NCBI GenBank assembly: GCA_963822765.1
Contig: CAWGJL010000054.1
Span: 62,001-126,000, forward strand
Direction: 5' to 3'
DNA from: Palsa-504 sp963822765
GTDB taxonomy: Bacteria; Actinomycetota; Actinomycetes; Streptosporangiales; Streptosporangiaceae
DNA: 64,000 bases
Below, one piece after another: positions 35,178 to 44,643 of this stretch. The stretch's first letter is position 1. Each line of letters begins with the position of its first letter. The translations under genes and the position numbers were made by a program. Under the pieces are notes generated by a model, which had not been told where the DNA came from, did no database searches, and saw only the letters and a program-made list of their open reading frames with translations.

Positions 35178-37462
35178 TCAGGCGGTGGTCATGGCGGACG
35201 TGCTCACGGCCGAGTTGTCCGGGGTTTGCAGCGGGAAGTGGCAGGCGGCCACGTGTCCCGGGCCGAACGAGCGGAGCAGGGGCTCCTCGGCGGCACAGAG
35301 CTCCTGCGCGAACTGGCACCTGGTGCGGAACCGGCACCCCGACGGCGGGTTCACCGGGCTGGGCAGCTCGCCGCGGATCGCCGCGCCCTTCTTGGTCCGC
35401 TCCAGCCGACGGCTTGGGCACCGGAATGGTGGCGATCAGGCCGGCCGTGTACGGATGCGCGGCGCGGTCGTAGATGTCCTGCCCGGAGCCGACCTCGACC
35501 AGCTTGCCCAGGTACATGACGCCGATCCGGTCGGCCATGTACTTGACCACCGCCAGGTCGTGCGAGATCACCACGTAGGTCAGGCCGTGCGAGGCCTGCA
35601 GCCGCTTCATCAGGTTCAGCACCTGCGCCCTGATGGACACGTCGAGCGCGCTGACCGGCTCGTCGGCCACGATGAGCCTCGGGTTCAGGGTGAGTGCCCT
35701 GGCCAGCCCGATGCGCTGCCGCTGGCCGCCGGAAAACTCGTGCGGGTAGCGCTCCACGGCGTTCCGCGGCAGCCCGACCTCGCCGAGCAGTTCGAACACG
35801 CGGTCCCGCTGGGCCCGCTTGCTGCCCATGTGCTGTATGGCCAGGGGCTCTCCGATGATCGCGCCGACCCGCATCCTCGGGTCGAGCGAGGAGTGCGGAT
35901 CCTGGAACATGAGCTGCAGGTCGCGGCGCTTGCGCCGCAATTCGCCGCCGCTCAGCTTGGACACGTCCACGTCGCCGAGCGTGACCGAGCCGGAGTTAGG
36001 CTTCTCCAGCGCCACGATCATCTTGCCGATCGTGGTCTTGCCGCACCCCGACTCGCCGACCAGGCCGAACGTGGTTCCGGCGGGCACGGAGAAGGACACG
36101 TCGGACACGGCGTGGACGACCCCCACCTTTCGCTGCAAGATCACGCCCGAGGTGATGGGAAATTCCTTCACCAGGTGGCGCAACTCCAGCAGCGGGGCGG
36201 CGCCGTTCCCGGTCGCCGCGGCCGCCTCGACCTTGCGCGCCGTTACCTCGATCCGGCCGTCGGCCGTCACTTCGAGGCCGGCCGCCACCACGACGGTTTC
36301 GGCTTCCTGGGTTTCCCCGGGCGCCTCGGGAACTTCCCCGCTGGCCGACGCGGTGGCCGCCAGCGGGGCGTCGTCGACGAGGCCGACCTTGTCGCCCGCG
36401 GAGGCTTCCCGCATGCTCTCGGTGTCCGAACCGGCCAGGCCGGTGCTCGCCGCGTCGGGCCCGCTCGCGCCGATCTCGGCCAGGGCGAGCGGCCCGTCTA
36501 CCGGGTGCCAGCAGGAGAACCTGTGCTCGAGCGTCTTGCCCGACAGGGAGGGCTCCTCGGTCCGGCACTTGTCCGAGGCCCGGTAGCACCTGGCCGCGAA
36601 CCGGCAGCCCTGCGGCGGGTGGGACAGGTCGGGCGGCAGGCCGGGAATGGCGTGCAGCGCCTTCCTGGCATCCTGGTCGAGCTGGGGGATGGACGCGAGA
36701 AGGGACTGGGTGTAGGGGTGGTGCATCTCAGTTGAAGAGCTGACGCACCTCGGCGGTTTCCACGACCCGGCCCGCGTACATGACGTTCACCCGGTCGGCG
36801 TGCCCGGCGATCACGCCCATGTCGTGCGTGATCAGCAGCATGGCCATGCCCAGGCGCTCCTTCAGGTCCCCGAGCAGGGCGAGGATCTGCGCCTGGATGG
36901 TGACGTCGAGGGCCGTGGTCGGCTCGTCGGCGATGAGCAGCTTCGGTTCGTTGGCCAGCGCCATGGCGATCATCACCCGCTGCCGCAGGCCGCCGGATAG
37001 CTGGTGCGGGTAGTCCTCGAGCCGCTCCTTGGGCTTGGGCAGCCCGACCAGGGACAGCACCTCCACCGTCCGGTCCAAAGCGGCGGACTTGGACACGCCC
37101 CGGTGCAGCCGGACCGGCTCGGCCACCTGGTAGCCGATGGTCTTGGTCGGGTCGAGCGAGGTGAGCGGATCCTGGAAGATCATCGCGATCTCGTTACCCC
37201 GGACCTGCCGCAGTTCCTCCTGCCTGAGGCCGACGAGTTCGCGGCCGTCGAGCTTGATCGAGCCGCCGACGATGGACCCGCCAGGCGGCAGCAACCCCAT
37301 GATCGACAACCCGGTCATGGACTTGCCGCAGCCGGACTCGCCGACGATGCCGAGGGTCTCTCCGGCTTCGACGCGCATGTCGATGTTGCCGACTGCCTGC
37401 ACTACGGAGCTGGTGAGCTGGATGTGCGTCGACAGGTTCTCGATCTCAAGGACGGGGGCCAT
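35178..37462 (-). CDS. Fused DppD-DppF double ATPase of a second oligopeptide transporter, two apparent +1 frameshifts
   Basis: The first ATPase (MAPVLEIENL; Walker A GESGCGKSMTG; signature LSGGLRQRVMIAMAL; Walker B LLIADEPTTALD) stops after VRQLFN at 36728. One base over, its expected C-terminal domain continues (MHHPYTQSLLASIPQLD, CRFAARCYRASDKC). Without a stop, that frame then runs through a ~110-residue acidic linker into a second ATPase (Walker A GESGCGKTTIGK; signature FSGGQRQRIGLARAL). Near 35405 another extra base breaks the C-terminal domain, which continues in the next frame as LERTKKGAAIRGELPSP to a TGA at 35178. Corrected, this is one ~760-residue protein. Confidence 0.8.
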
Positions 37463-37521
37463 GTGGCCGCTACCTCTCGTTGTGATGGCTGTACCAGCGT
37501 GGTACCCGACAAAGACGTGCG

Positions 37522-38439
37522 CTAACGGCGCCTCAGCCGCACGTCCAGGGAGTCACGCAGTGCGTCGCCGATGAAGTTGAGCGCCATCACGGTCAGCACG
37601 ATGCAGACGCCGACCGGGTAGATGAGCCACCAGTAGCCGTCCTGCATGTAAGTGACGCCGTCGGAGATCATGTCGCCCCAGTCCAGGTTGGGATAGTGCA
37701 GGCCGAAGCCGAGGAAGCCTATGTAGGCGACCGCGAGGATCGCGTCGGCGACCTGGAACGTCACGTTGACGATCATCACGCCGAGCGAGTTCGGCAGCAG
37801 GTGCCTGCGGATCAGCCGCCAGCTGCCGCTGCCCGCTGTTCGCGCGGCCAGGACGAAGTCGCGCTCCCGGATCGTGAGCACCTCGCCGCGCACCAGCCGG
37901 GCCGGCACCTGCCAGGAGAACCCGCCGATGACCAGCGACAGGGACAGCACCGACGCGCCGAACCTGGCCGCCAGGATGAGCACCACGAACAGGAACGGCA
38001 CCGACAGGAATATGTCGACCACGCGCATCAGCACGGTGTCGACGATCCCGCCGGCCAGGCCGGCGACCGCGCCGACCAGCGCGCCGATGGTAATCGCGAC
38101 GAACGCGGCGAAGAAACCGACCTCCAGCGCGGCCTGGCCGCCCTTCATCAGCTCGCCGAGAACGTCGAAGCCGTTGACGTCCGCGCCGAGCGGATGCCCG
38201 GCGCCCGGCGGGTCATGAGCGTTGATCAGGCTTACCGTCAGCAGGTTCGTGTGGTAGAAGAACGGCCCGAGGAAACAGAAAACCACGAAGAACAGCAGGA
38301 TGCCGACGCCTGTGACGGCCAGCCTGTTGCGCACGAACTCGCGCAGCGCGAGCCGCCACCCGCTCTGGACGGCGCCCACCTCGCCACCCTCGGGGGCACG
38401 GGTAACGTCGAGCGGCGGGAGCGACGCATTCCTGGCCAC
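37522..38439 (-). CDS. Oligopeptide ABC transporter permease, DppC type (second operon)
   Basis: A 305-residue channel subunit. It shows the OppC N-terminal segment (WRLALREFVRNRLAVTGVGILLFF), the GADVNGFDVLGELMKGGQAAL region and the EAA motif DFVLAARTAGSGSWRLIRRH. It lies 24 bases downstream of the DppB gene and upstream of the fused ATPase gene. Confidence 0.93.
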   Translation of the reverse strand: MARNASLPPLDVTRAPEGGEVGAVQSGWRLALREFVRNRLAVTGVGILLFFVVFCFLGPFFYHTNLLTVSLINAHDPPGAGHPLGADVNGFDVLGELMKGGQAALEVGFFAAFVAITIGALVGAVAGLAGGIVDTVLMRVVDIFLSVPFLFVVLILAARFGASVLSLSLVIGGFSWQVPARLVRGEVLTIRERDFVLAARTAGSGSWRLIRRHLLPNSLGVMIVNVTFQVADAILAVAYIGFLGFGLHYPNLDWGDMISDGVTYMQDGYWWLIYPVGVCIVLTVMALNFIGDALRDSLDVRLRRR

Positions 38440-38463
38440 GATTTGCCTCCTTATGCCGACCGG

Positions 38464-39411
38464 TCAGGCCAGCCGGATACGCGGGTCCGCGACGGTCAGC
38501 GCGATATCCGCGACGAAGTTGCCCAGAACTACGAAGACGGCACCGATCAGCGTGTAGGCCAGCAGCACCGGGTAATCCTCCTTTTGGAGGCTGGTGTAGA
38601 ACAGCAGGCCGAGGCCCTGGTAGTTGAACAGGGTCTCGGTGATCAGGTTCCCGGCCAGCAGGGCGGGGAGGAACAGCCCGATCAGGGTGACCATCGGCAA
38701 GGACGCGTTCCGCACCATGTGCCGCGTCAGGACCAGGCGCTCGGGCAGGCCCTTGGCCCGCGCCACCTTGATGTAGTCCTGGGCGAGCACGTCAATCGAC
38801 GAGGACCGCATGTACCGGGAGAAGTTGGCCACGGTGATCAGCGTCAGGGTCAGGATCGGCAGGAGCATGTCGTGCCAGTCGCCGATCACGGTCCATATCG
38901 AGGTGGACTGGCTCGCCTCGAAGCCCAGGATGGGGAACGACAGCGCGAAGACCTGGATGAGGATGAGCCCGAGGAAGAACACGGGCATCGAGTACAGGAT
39001 GAACGCTGTGCTGGTGGCCACGTTGTCGCCGAGCGTGTTCCGCCGCACCGCCTGGAAGATGCCCAGCGGCAAGGCGATCAGGATCGCCAGCAGCAGCGCC
39101 ATGCCGGACAGGTAGATGCTGCGGGCCAGGCGCTCTTGGAACAGGCCGGCCACGGTCTGGTTCTCCGCGTAGGAGAAGCCCAGGTTGCCGTGCAGCAGCC
39201 CGTTCATGTAACTCAGGTACTGCTCGGTCACCGGGCGGTCGAACCCGTTCGCCTTGTTAAAGGCAGCGATCTGCGCGTCGTTGGCCCGCAGGCCGAGCGC
39301 CAGCCTGGCCGGCGAGGGGAAGACCGCGTGCAGCAGCAGGTACATGAAGATGGAGATGCCGATCAGGACGATGATGGACGTCCCGACCCGGCGCAGTAGG
39401 TAGGCGCTCAC
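38464..39411 (-). CDS. Oligopeptide ABC transporter permease, DppB type (second operon)
   Basis: A 315-residue channel subunit. Helix 1 is YLLRRVGTSIIVLIGISIFMYLLL; the EAA motif is DYIKVARAKGLPERLVLTRHM. It follows the binding-protein gene by about 90 bases. The order SBP-B-C-(D-F) differs from the first operon (C-SBP-B-D-F), so the two operons are not simple duplicates. Confidence 0.93.
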   Translation of the reverse strand: MSAYLLRRVGTSIIVLIGISIFMYLLLHAVFPSPARLALGLRANDAQIAAFNKANGFDRPVTEQYLSYMNGLLHGNLGFSYAENQTVAGLFQERLARSIYLSGMALLLAILIALPLGIFQAVRRNTLGDNVATSTAFILYSMPVFFLGLILIQVFALSFPILGFEASQSTSIWTVIGDWHDMLLPILTLTLITVANFSRYMRSSSIDVLAQDYIKVARAKGLPERLVLTRHMVRNASLPMVTLIGLFLPALLAGNLITETLFNYQGLGLLFYTSLQKEDYPVLLAYTLIGAVFVVLGNFVADIALTVADPRIRLA

Positions 39412-39499
39412 CGGTGGGATCCTTCCTTCCAGGCTGGTGGCCTGTCTCCCGGTTTATCACCGGGAGACAGGCTAGTCCAGCAGGTGACGCTCGCTACCG

Positions 39500-41398
39500 C
39501 TACTTGGTCAGGTACCAGAACTCCGGCGTGGGGTCGTACTGCGTCAGGTTCTCGAACGCCTTCGGCGTGGTCGACGAGACGTTCGTCTTCCAGACGTAGA
39601 CGTGGTCACGCAACGGCTGCCACAGCACCGGCAAGGTCGTGTCCAAGTACGACAGCTCGTCCATGACCGCGGACGGGTTGGGGGTGCTGATGGAGGCGTT
39701 GATCAGCGAGTCGGCCTTCGGGTCGCTGTAGTCGCCGATCTGACCGGACCCGCCGGTGTTCAGGAACCCGAACGAGGTGGGATAGGTGGAGAAGGACTCG
39801 CCGCCGAAGTCCTCCATGGCCCACTTGTTGATGTTGGCCGGCGACGCCGGGTCGATGTAGTTCTGGATCATGAAGTTGAAGTTGCTGGCCGACAGGGCGA
39901 TGTCGATGCCGGCTGCCTTCGCGTTGGAGGCCAGGTCCTCGACTTCCTGGGTGATCGGCGAGGAGGCGTTGTAGATCAGGTTGAAGGCCAGCTTGGTGCC
40001 GGCCGGGATGCCGGCCCCGCACTCACCCGGGCCGGTGCCCGGCTTCGCGCAGGTGTCGGTCCCGTTCGCGTTGATGGTCCAGCCGTTGGACTTCAGCAGG
40101 CTGGTCGCGCTGGAGATGCTGAACGGGTAGAGGGTCGTCTTGCCGTTGGCCGGCAGGAACGGGCTCTGCGGGTAGGCCCCGATCGGCCCGCCGAGCGGAT
40201 CGCCGTCCCCGTTGAGGAAGGCCTTGATCTGGCCTGGCTGGTCTTCCAGGTGCTGCATCGCCTGCCGGAAGTAGAGCTGGCTGACGATGTTGTTGAAGTC
40301 GCCGGTGGTGTCCTTGAAGTTGTAGGCCGCGAAGTAGTCGCCCCAGGCCGGCAGGCCGTAGTAGTTGTAGCCGCCCGCTCTTGAGCGACGGGATCTGCGG
40401 GTTGTCCGCCGGCGGGAGGTAAACGACGTCGACCGACCCGCTCTTGACGGCGTTGAACTGTGGCCGCGTCCGAGGTGAACGGGACCCCGACGAAGCTGGA
40501 CTGGGGATTCGCGTGCGGGCCGCTGTAGGCGGGGTTCGGCACCATGGTGAACGAGCCGGTGGTGGCGTTGAAGGCAGTGAGCTTGTACGGCCCGTAAACG
40601 ACCTGCCAGAGCGGGTTGGTGGCGTAGGTGTTCACCGACTTGGACTGGGCGTTGAGGAAGTCCCAGATCTTCTTCGCGTTCGCCGGGTTCGTGTAGTCCA
40701 GGGTCGGCCCGTTCGCGGAAGCCTTGGCCCACGCGTGGGCAGGCATTATCCCGATGTCGATGATGTCTTCTTGCAACCAGGTCGGGTTGACCGGCTTGGA
40801 CATGTTGAGCACCAGCGTGCTGGCGTTCGGCATCGACATGCTGGTGAGCGTGTCGGGGAAGTAGCCGGGTACGTAGTTAGCCCAGTTCGCCGGGGATTCC
40901 TTGAGGGCGGCCTTGACCTCATCGAGCGTGAACGCGAAGTCCGCGGCGCCGACTGTCTGGCCGTCCGACCACTTCCAGGGCTTGAACGTCATCGTAAACG
41001 TCTTGCCGCCGTTCGACGACGGTGGGCGCGTTGACCGGACTCAGCGAGTCATTGACCGCCGGGCTGGAGCCGTTCCAGGTGAACCACGTCGGCCGCCACA
41101 TCTGCCACCCGAAGACGAAGCTGTTGTAGACCGAGTTGTCAGCGGCGGGAATGATCGGCAGGATCCAGTTGGGCGCGTCAGCCGCCAGGTACCCGTACGT
41201 GATCGAACCGGGCTTCCCGGAGGGCGTTCCCGCGGCGGGGATCCCCCCGATCGAGCCTGGCTGCGTTGTCACGCCCGGCGTGGTGTTGTTCGTGGAGCCG
41301 CTGCTGCTGTTGCTGCTGCTGCTGCACGCGGCGAGAGCGGTGATACCCGCTACCGCGAGGGCAAGCGCGCCGATGCGCTTGGTCCCGAATCTGGTCAT
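39500..41398 (-). CDS. Oligopeptide-binding lipoprotein (SBP family 5) of the second operon, three apparent +1 frameshifts
   Basis: Signal peptide MTRFGTKRIGALALAVAG with lipobox ALAAC. The mature domain runs through KTFTMTFKPWKWSDGQTV-type sequence, the SBP family 5 signature region, to the C-terminus PTPEFWYLTK. Frame breaks occur near 41022 (after NAPTVV), 40455 and 40380. Each is consistent with one extra base, and the intervening reading (SVDVVYLPPADNPQIP) is protein-like. Corrected length is about 632 residues. It is distant from the binding protein at 23156, so it probably binds a different peptide class. Confidence 0.8.
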
Positions 41399-41994
41399 CG
41401 CCCCTCCCTCCTTGCGCCGTTCGCGGCACTGGTCCGTGCTGGGGTCATCAGCTTGTCGCCCTTCTCTCTCGCAGTTCGCCGGTGATCCGCTCCGCCACCG
41501 TCGCGGGGGCACTGGGTCGCAATCCTCCCGATACCGGTACGGCCCGTCTCCCCGGCACATCCGCGCCGGCCCGTGACGGGCCGGCCGGTCAGTTACCGGT
41601 GTTATGAGTTAGCGGAAGCGTAAGTTCCCTATTGCATCGATCTCCAGGCAAAAAAGTCACAACTTGCCATCAATCCCTTGGGAACAGCGTCCCGCCACCT
41701 CCCCGATAGCATCCGGACATTTCCGGATCTAGCCACTTTTGTAAATTCTAGCCCCAGCGGACACAGTGGACCTCGGCTGCGTGAAGGCTTGCCGCGGAAG
41801 CGGCGCCTGACCGCAGAATCTCCGTCCGCGGCTCCCGCCGCCGCCAAGAACGTCGGCGGAGTCACTCCCCCGTGACACCCTGGGCCGGCCGCGGCGCTCC
41901 CCGCCGGTGACTACTAAGCGTAACTGTATAGCGATGAGTAGGCAAATAGCTACTCTAAGTATTTCGCTCGGGAACGGCGGGGACGAGGCACGGG
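41399..41994. promoter_or_regulatory. 596-base intergenic region upstream of the second peptide operon
   Basis: Non-coding and locally AT-rich (41600-41760, 41905-41965). It contains a 7-bp inverted repeat ATCCGGA/TCCGGAT at 41711-41728. It should hold the promoter of the leftward peptide operon; the purU operon ends at its other side. No gene is convincing; short open frames lack ribosome sites. Confidence 0.4.
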
Positions 41995-42891
41995 TCAGCG
42001 GAAGATCACCGTGCGGCGGCCGTGCAGCAGGACGCGGTGCTCAGCGTGCCAGCGCACGGCGCGGGCCAGCGCGACCCGCTCGGCGTCGCGGCCGATGGCC
42101 GCCAGGTCCTCCGGGCCGCTGGTGTGGTCGACCCGGGCCACCTCCTGCTCGATGATGGGGCCTTCGTCCAGGTCGGCGGTCACGTAGTGTGCCGTCGCGC
42201 CGATCAGCTTGACGCCGTGCGCGTGTGCCTGGTGGTAGGGCCGCGCGCCCTTGAAGCTGGGCAGGAAAGAATGATGAATGTTGATGATCCGGCCCGGCAG
42301 CTTGGCGCACAACGCGGGCGACAGGATGCGCATGTAGCGGGCCAGCACCACGAAGTCGATGCTCAGCTCGCTGACCAGGTCCAGCAGACGGCCTTCGGCC
42401 CGCTGCGCGGACAGCGGGTCTTGCGGGTCGGCGGGCACGTGCTCGAAGGTGACGCCGTGCGCCGTCGTGAGCGCGGCCAGGTCCGGATGGTTGCCGATCA
42501 CCAGCGGCACGTCGATGCGCAGCGATTCGGCCGCCCGCCGGTACAGCAGGTCGTTCAGGCAGTGACCGGCCTTGGAGACCATGATCAGCACCCGGGGCTG
42601 GACCGCGGTGTCGTGCAGTTCCCATTCCATCGCGAACTCGGCCGCCACCGGGCTGAACCCGGAATACAGGTCCTGGTAGGTGGTGGCGCTACTTGCCTGG
42701 CCGCCTGCGGCGGCGGGCGGCTGCAGGCTCTCCATGTGGACCCGCATGAAGAACCGGCCCGCGGTCCGGTCGCCGAACTGCTGGCTGTCCAGCACGTTGC
42801 AGCCGGCCTGGTGCAGGTACGCGGCGACCGCGTGGACGATCCCGACGCGGTCCGGGCAGGACAGGGTGAGGACGTACTCGGTGTTGGGCAT
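41995..42891 (-). CDS. purU: Formyltetrahydrofolate deformylase
   Basis: Hydrolyses 10-formyl-THF to formate and THF. An N-terminal ACT domain (YVLTLSCPDRVGIVHAVAAYL) is followed by the formyl-transferase fold (LVIGNHPDLAALT, INIHHSFLPSFKGARPYHQA, GATAHYVTADLDEGPIIEQ), which includes the catalytic Asn/His/Asp positions. ATG 42891 overlaps the fabI stop (TGATG). A run of Pro/Ala/Gly (QPPAAAGGQASSA, ~residue 56) is not typical of the family and coincides exactly with a family B repeat. Confidence 0.94.
   Translation of the reverse strand: MPNTEYVLTLSCPDRVGIVHAVAAYLHQAGCNVLDSQQFGDRTAGRFFMRVHMESLQPPAAAGGQASSATTYQDLYSGFSPVAAEFAMEWELHDTAVQPRVLIMVSKAGHCLNDLLYRRAAESLRIDVPLVIGNHPDLAALTTAHGVTFEHVPADPQDPLSAQRAEGRLLDLVSELSIDFVVLARYMRILSPALCAKLPGRIINIHHSFLPSFKGARPYHQAHAHGVKLIGATAHYVTADLDEGPIIEQEVARVDHTSGPEDLAAIGRDAERVALARAVRWHAEHRVLLHGRRTVIFR
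42692..42718 (+). repeat. Short palindromic repeat, family B copy 2, inside purU
   Basis: TGGCCGCCTGCGGCGGCGGG with a GCCGCC-TGC-GGCGGC hairpin. It lies in frame between the ACT domain and the catalytic domain of PurU. A 24-base core is identical to the copy at 59690 on the other strand. Confidence 0.7.
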
Positions 42892-43658
42892 CAGGCGCCG
42901 ACCGCGTGGACACCGCCGTCGACATGGACGATCTCGCCGGTCGTGGCGGGGAACCAGTCGGACAGCAGCGCGACGCACGCGCGCGCGACCGGCTCCGGGT
43001 CGGTGATCTTCCAGCCGAGCGGAGCGCGGTCGCCCCAGACGCCCTCGAACCGGTCGAAGCCCGGGATCGACTTCGCGGCCATGGTGCGCAGCGGCCCGGC
43101 CGCCACCAGGTTGACCCGGACCCCCTGGGGGCCGAGATCGCGAGCGAGGTACCGGGCGCACGACTCGAGGCCGGCCTTGGCCACGCCCATCCAGTCGTAA
43201 CCCGGCCAGGCCACGCTCGCGTCGAAGTCCAGGCCCACCACCGAACCGCCGCCGCCCATCAGCGGCAGGGCAGCCACCGTGACCGCCTTCAGCGAGTACG
43301 CCGACACCTGTACCGCGGTGGCCACGTCGTCCCACCTGGTGCGCAGGAAGTTCCCGCCGAGCGCCTCTTCCGGATTGGCGTACGCGATCGCGTGCAGCAC
43401 GCCGTCCAGGCCGTCCACGTGCGCGGAGAGCCGTTCGGCGAGCGAGCCGAGTTGCTCCTCGCTGGTCACGTCGAGCTCGAGGACCGGCGGCGGATCAGGC
43501 AGCCGCTTGGCGATCCGCTCCACCAGGCTCAGCCTGCCGAATCCGGTCAGCACGACGCTCGCGCCCTCCTGCTGGGCCACCCGGGCCACGTGGAACGCGA
43601 TCGAGGCATCGGTGATGACCCCGGTCACCAGGATCCGCTTACCTGCCAGGATTCCCAT
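42891..43658 (-). CDS. fabI: Enoyl-ACP reductase (NADH), FabI/InhA type
   Basis: The last reduction of the FAS-II cycle. The Rossmann start GILAGKRILVTGVITDASIAFHVA has the FabI-type spacing. The active-site Tyr and Lys are in PGYDWMGVAKAGLES. The SGPLRTMAAKSIPGF-like region (AAGPLRTMAAKSIPGFD) covers the substrate loop. ATG 43658 is preferred over the preceding GTG. It lies downstream of fabG and is coupled to purU. Confidence 0.95.
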   Translation of the reverse strand: MGILAGKRILVTGVITDASIAFHVARVAQQEGASVVLTGFGRLSLVERIAKRLPDPPPVLELDVTSEEQLGSLAERLSAHVDGLDGVLHAIAYANPEEALGGNFLRTRWDDVATAVQVSAYSLKAVTVAALPLMGGGGSVVGLDFDASVAWPGYDWMGVAKAGLESCARYLARDLGPQGVRVNLVAAGPLRTMAAKSIPGFDRFEGVWGDRAPLGWKITDPEPVARACVALLSDWFPATTGEIVHVDGGVHAVGA

Positions 43659-43780
43659 CACAGCCTCATTCCCGTGGTGTTCGGCACACGTCCCACCCTG
43701 CCCGGCTCAGCCCGCTAACTAAATGACCAGCGGGACGAACGTTTCCCGCCGGAGCTTGTGCACACCAGACAAATAGCGTC

Positions 43781-44485
43781 TCAGTGGCCCATCCCGAGCC
43801 CGCCGTCCACCGGGATGACGGCACCGGTGATGTAGCCCGCGTCCTGGCCGGCCAGGAACGCCACGGCCGCCGCGACCTCGTCCGCGGACGCGAACCTGGC
43901 CAGCGGGACGGCGGACAGGATGGCCGCCTTGCGGTCCTGGGAGAGCCCGGCCGTCATGTCGCTGTCCACGAAGCCGGGCGCGATCACGTTGGCCGTGATA
44001 CCGCGGGAGCCAAGTTCGCGGGCCAGGGACCGGGCCAGGCCGACCAGGCCGGCCTTGGATGCCGCGTAGTTCGCCTGGCCCGCCGAGCCGTACAGCCCCA
44101 CAACCGAGGAGATGAAGATGAGCCGCCCGCGGCGCATCTTCATCATGCCGCGCACCGCCCGCTTGGCCACGCGGTACGCACCGGCCAGGTTTGTGTCCAG
44201 GACCAGGCCGAAGTCGTCCTCGCTCATCAGCGCGAGCAGTTGATCGCGGGTTACCCCGGCGTTGGCGACCAGCACCTCGACCGGGCCCTGGGCCTTCTCC
44301 ACGTCCGCGAACGCCGCATCGACCGACGCCGCGTCCCGCACGTCGCAGCGGACTACCTCCAGCCCGTCCACCGGCTCACCCGAGCGCGAGGTGATCGCGA
44401 CGCTGTCGCCGCCGGCCGCGAGCCGCCGGGCGATGGCCAGCCCGATACCCCGGTTCCCGCCGGTCACCAGCACCGAACGCCCCAT
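43781..44485 (-). CDS. fabG: 3-oxoacyl-ACP reductase
   Basis: NADPH-dependent reductase of FAS-II. A short-chain dehydrogenase of 234 residues: cofactor motif TGGNRGIG, catalytic Ser in FISSVVGLYGSAGQ and YAASK with Tyr and Lys. GAGGTGA precedes ATG 44485. The fabG-fabI pair parallels fabG1-inhA of mycobacteria. A 122-base gap separates it from fabI. Confidence 0.95.
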   Translation of the reverse strand: MGRSVLVTGGNRGIGLAIARRLAAGGDSVAITSRSGEPVDGLEVVRCDVRDAASVDAAFADVEKAQGPVEVLVANAGVTRDQLLALMSEDDFGLVLDTNLAGAYRVAKRAVRGMMKMRRGRLIFISSVVGLYGSAGQANYAASKAGLVGLARSLARELGSRGITANVIAPGFVDSDMTAGLSQDRKAAILSAVPLARFASADEVAAAVAFLAGQDAGYITGAVIPVDGGLGMGH

Positions 44486-44643
44486 GGTCACCTCTCTCCT
44501 CGGCCACTGAGGGTACCGCAGGCGCAGGGCCCTCCCGGGGCCCGCTCTGCGGGACGCGGCGGGAGGCGGATCCGGGCAATCCGAGTGGGCGGCGGGAACG
44601 GCGGGACGCGGGTGAGAAAGCCGGTGAGATAGGTTCTGGTGTC

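Noticed and set aside
41629..41865. A 78-residue minus-strand open frame in the spacer before the second peptide operon
   Set aside because: No ribosome site, no conserved motif, and position over a probable promoter.
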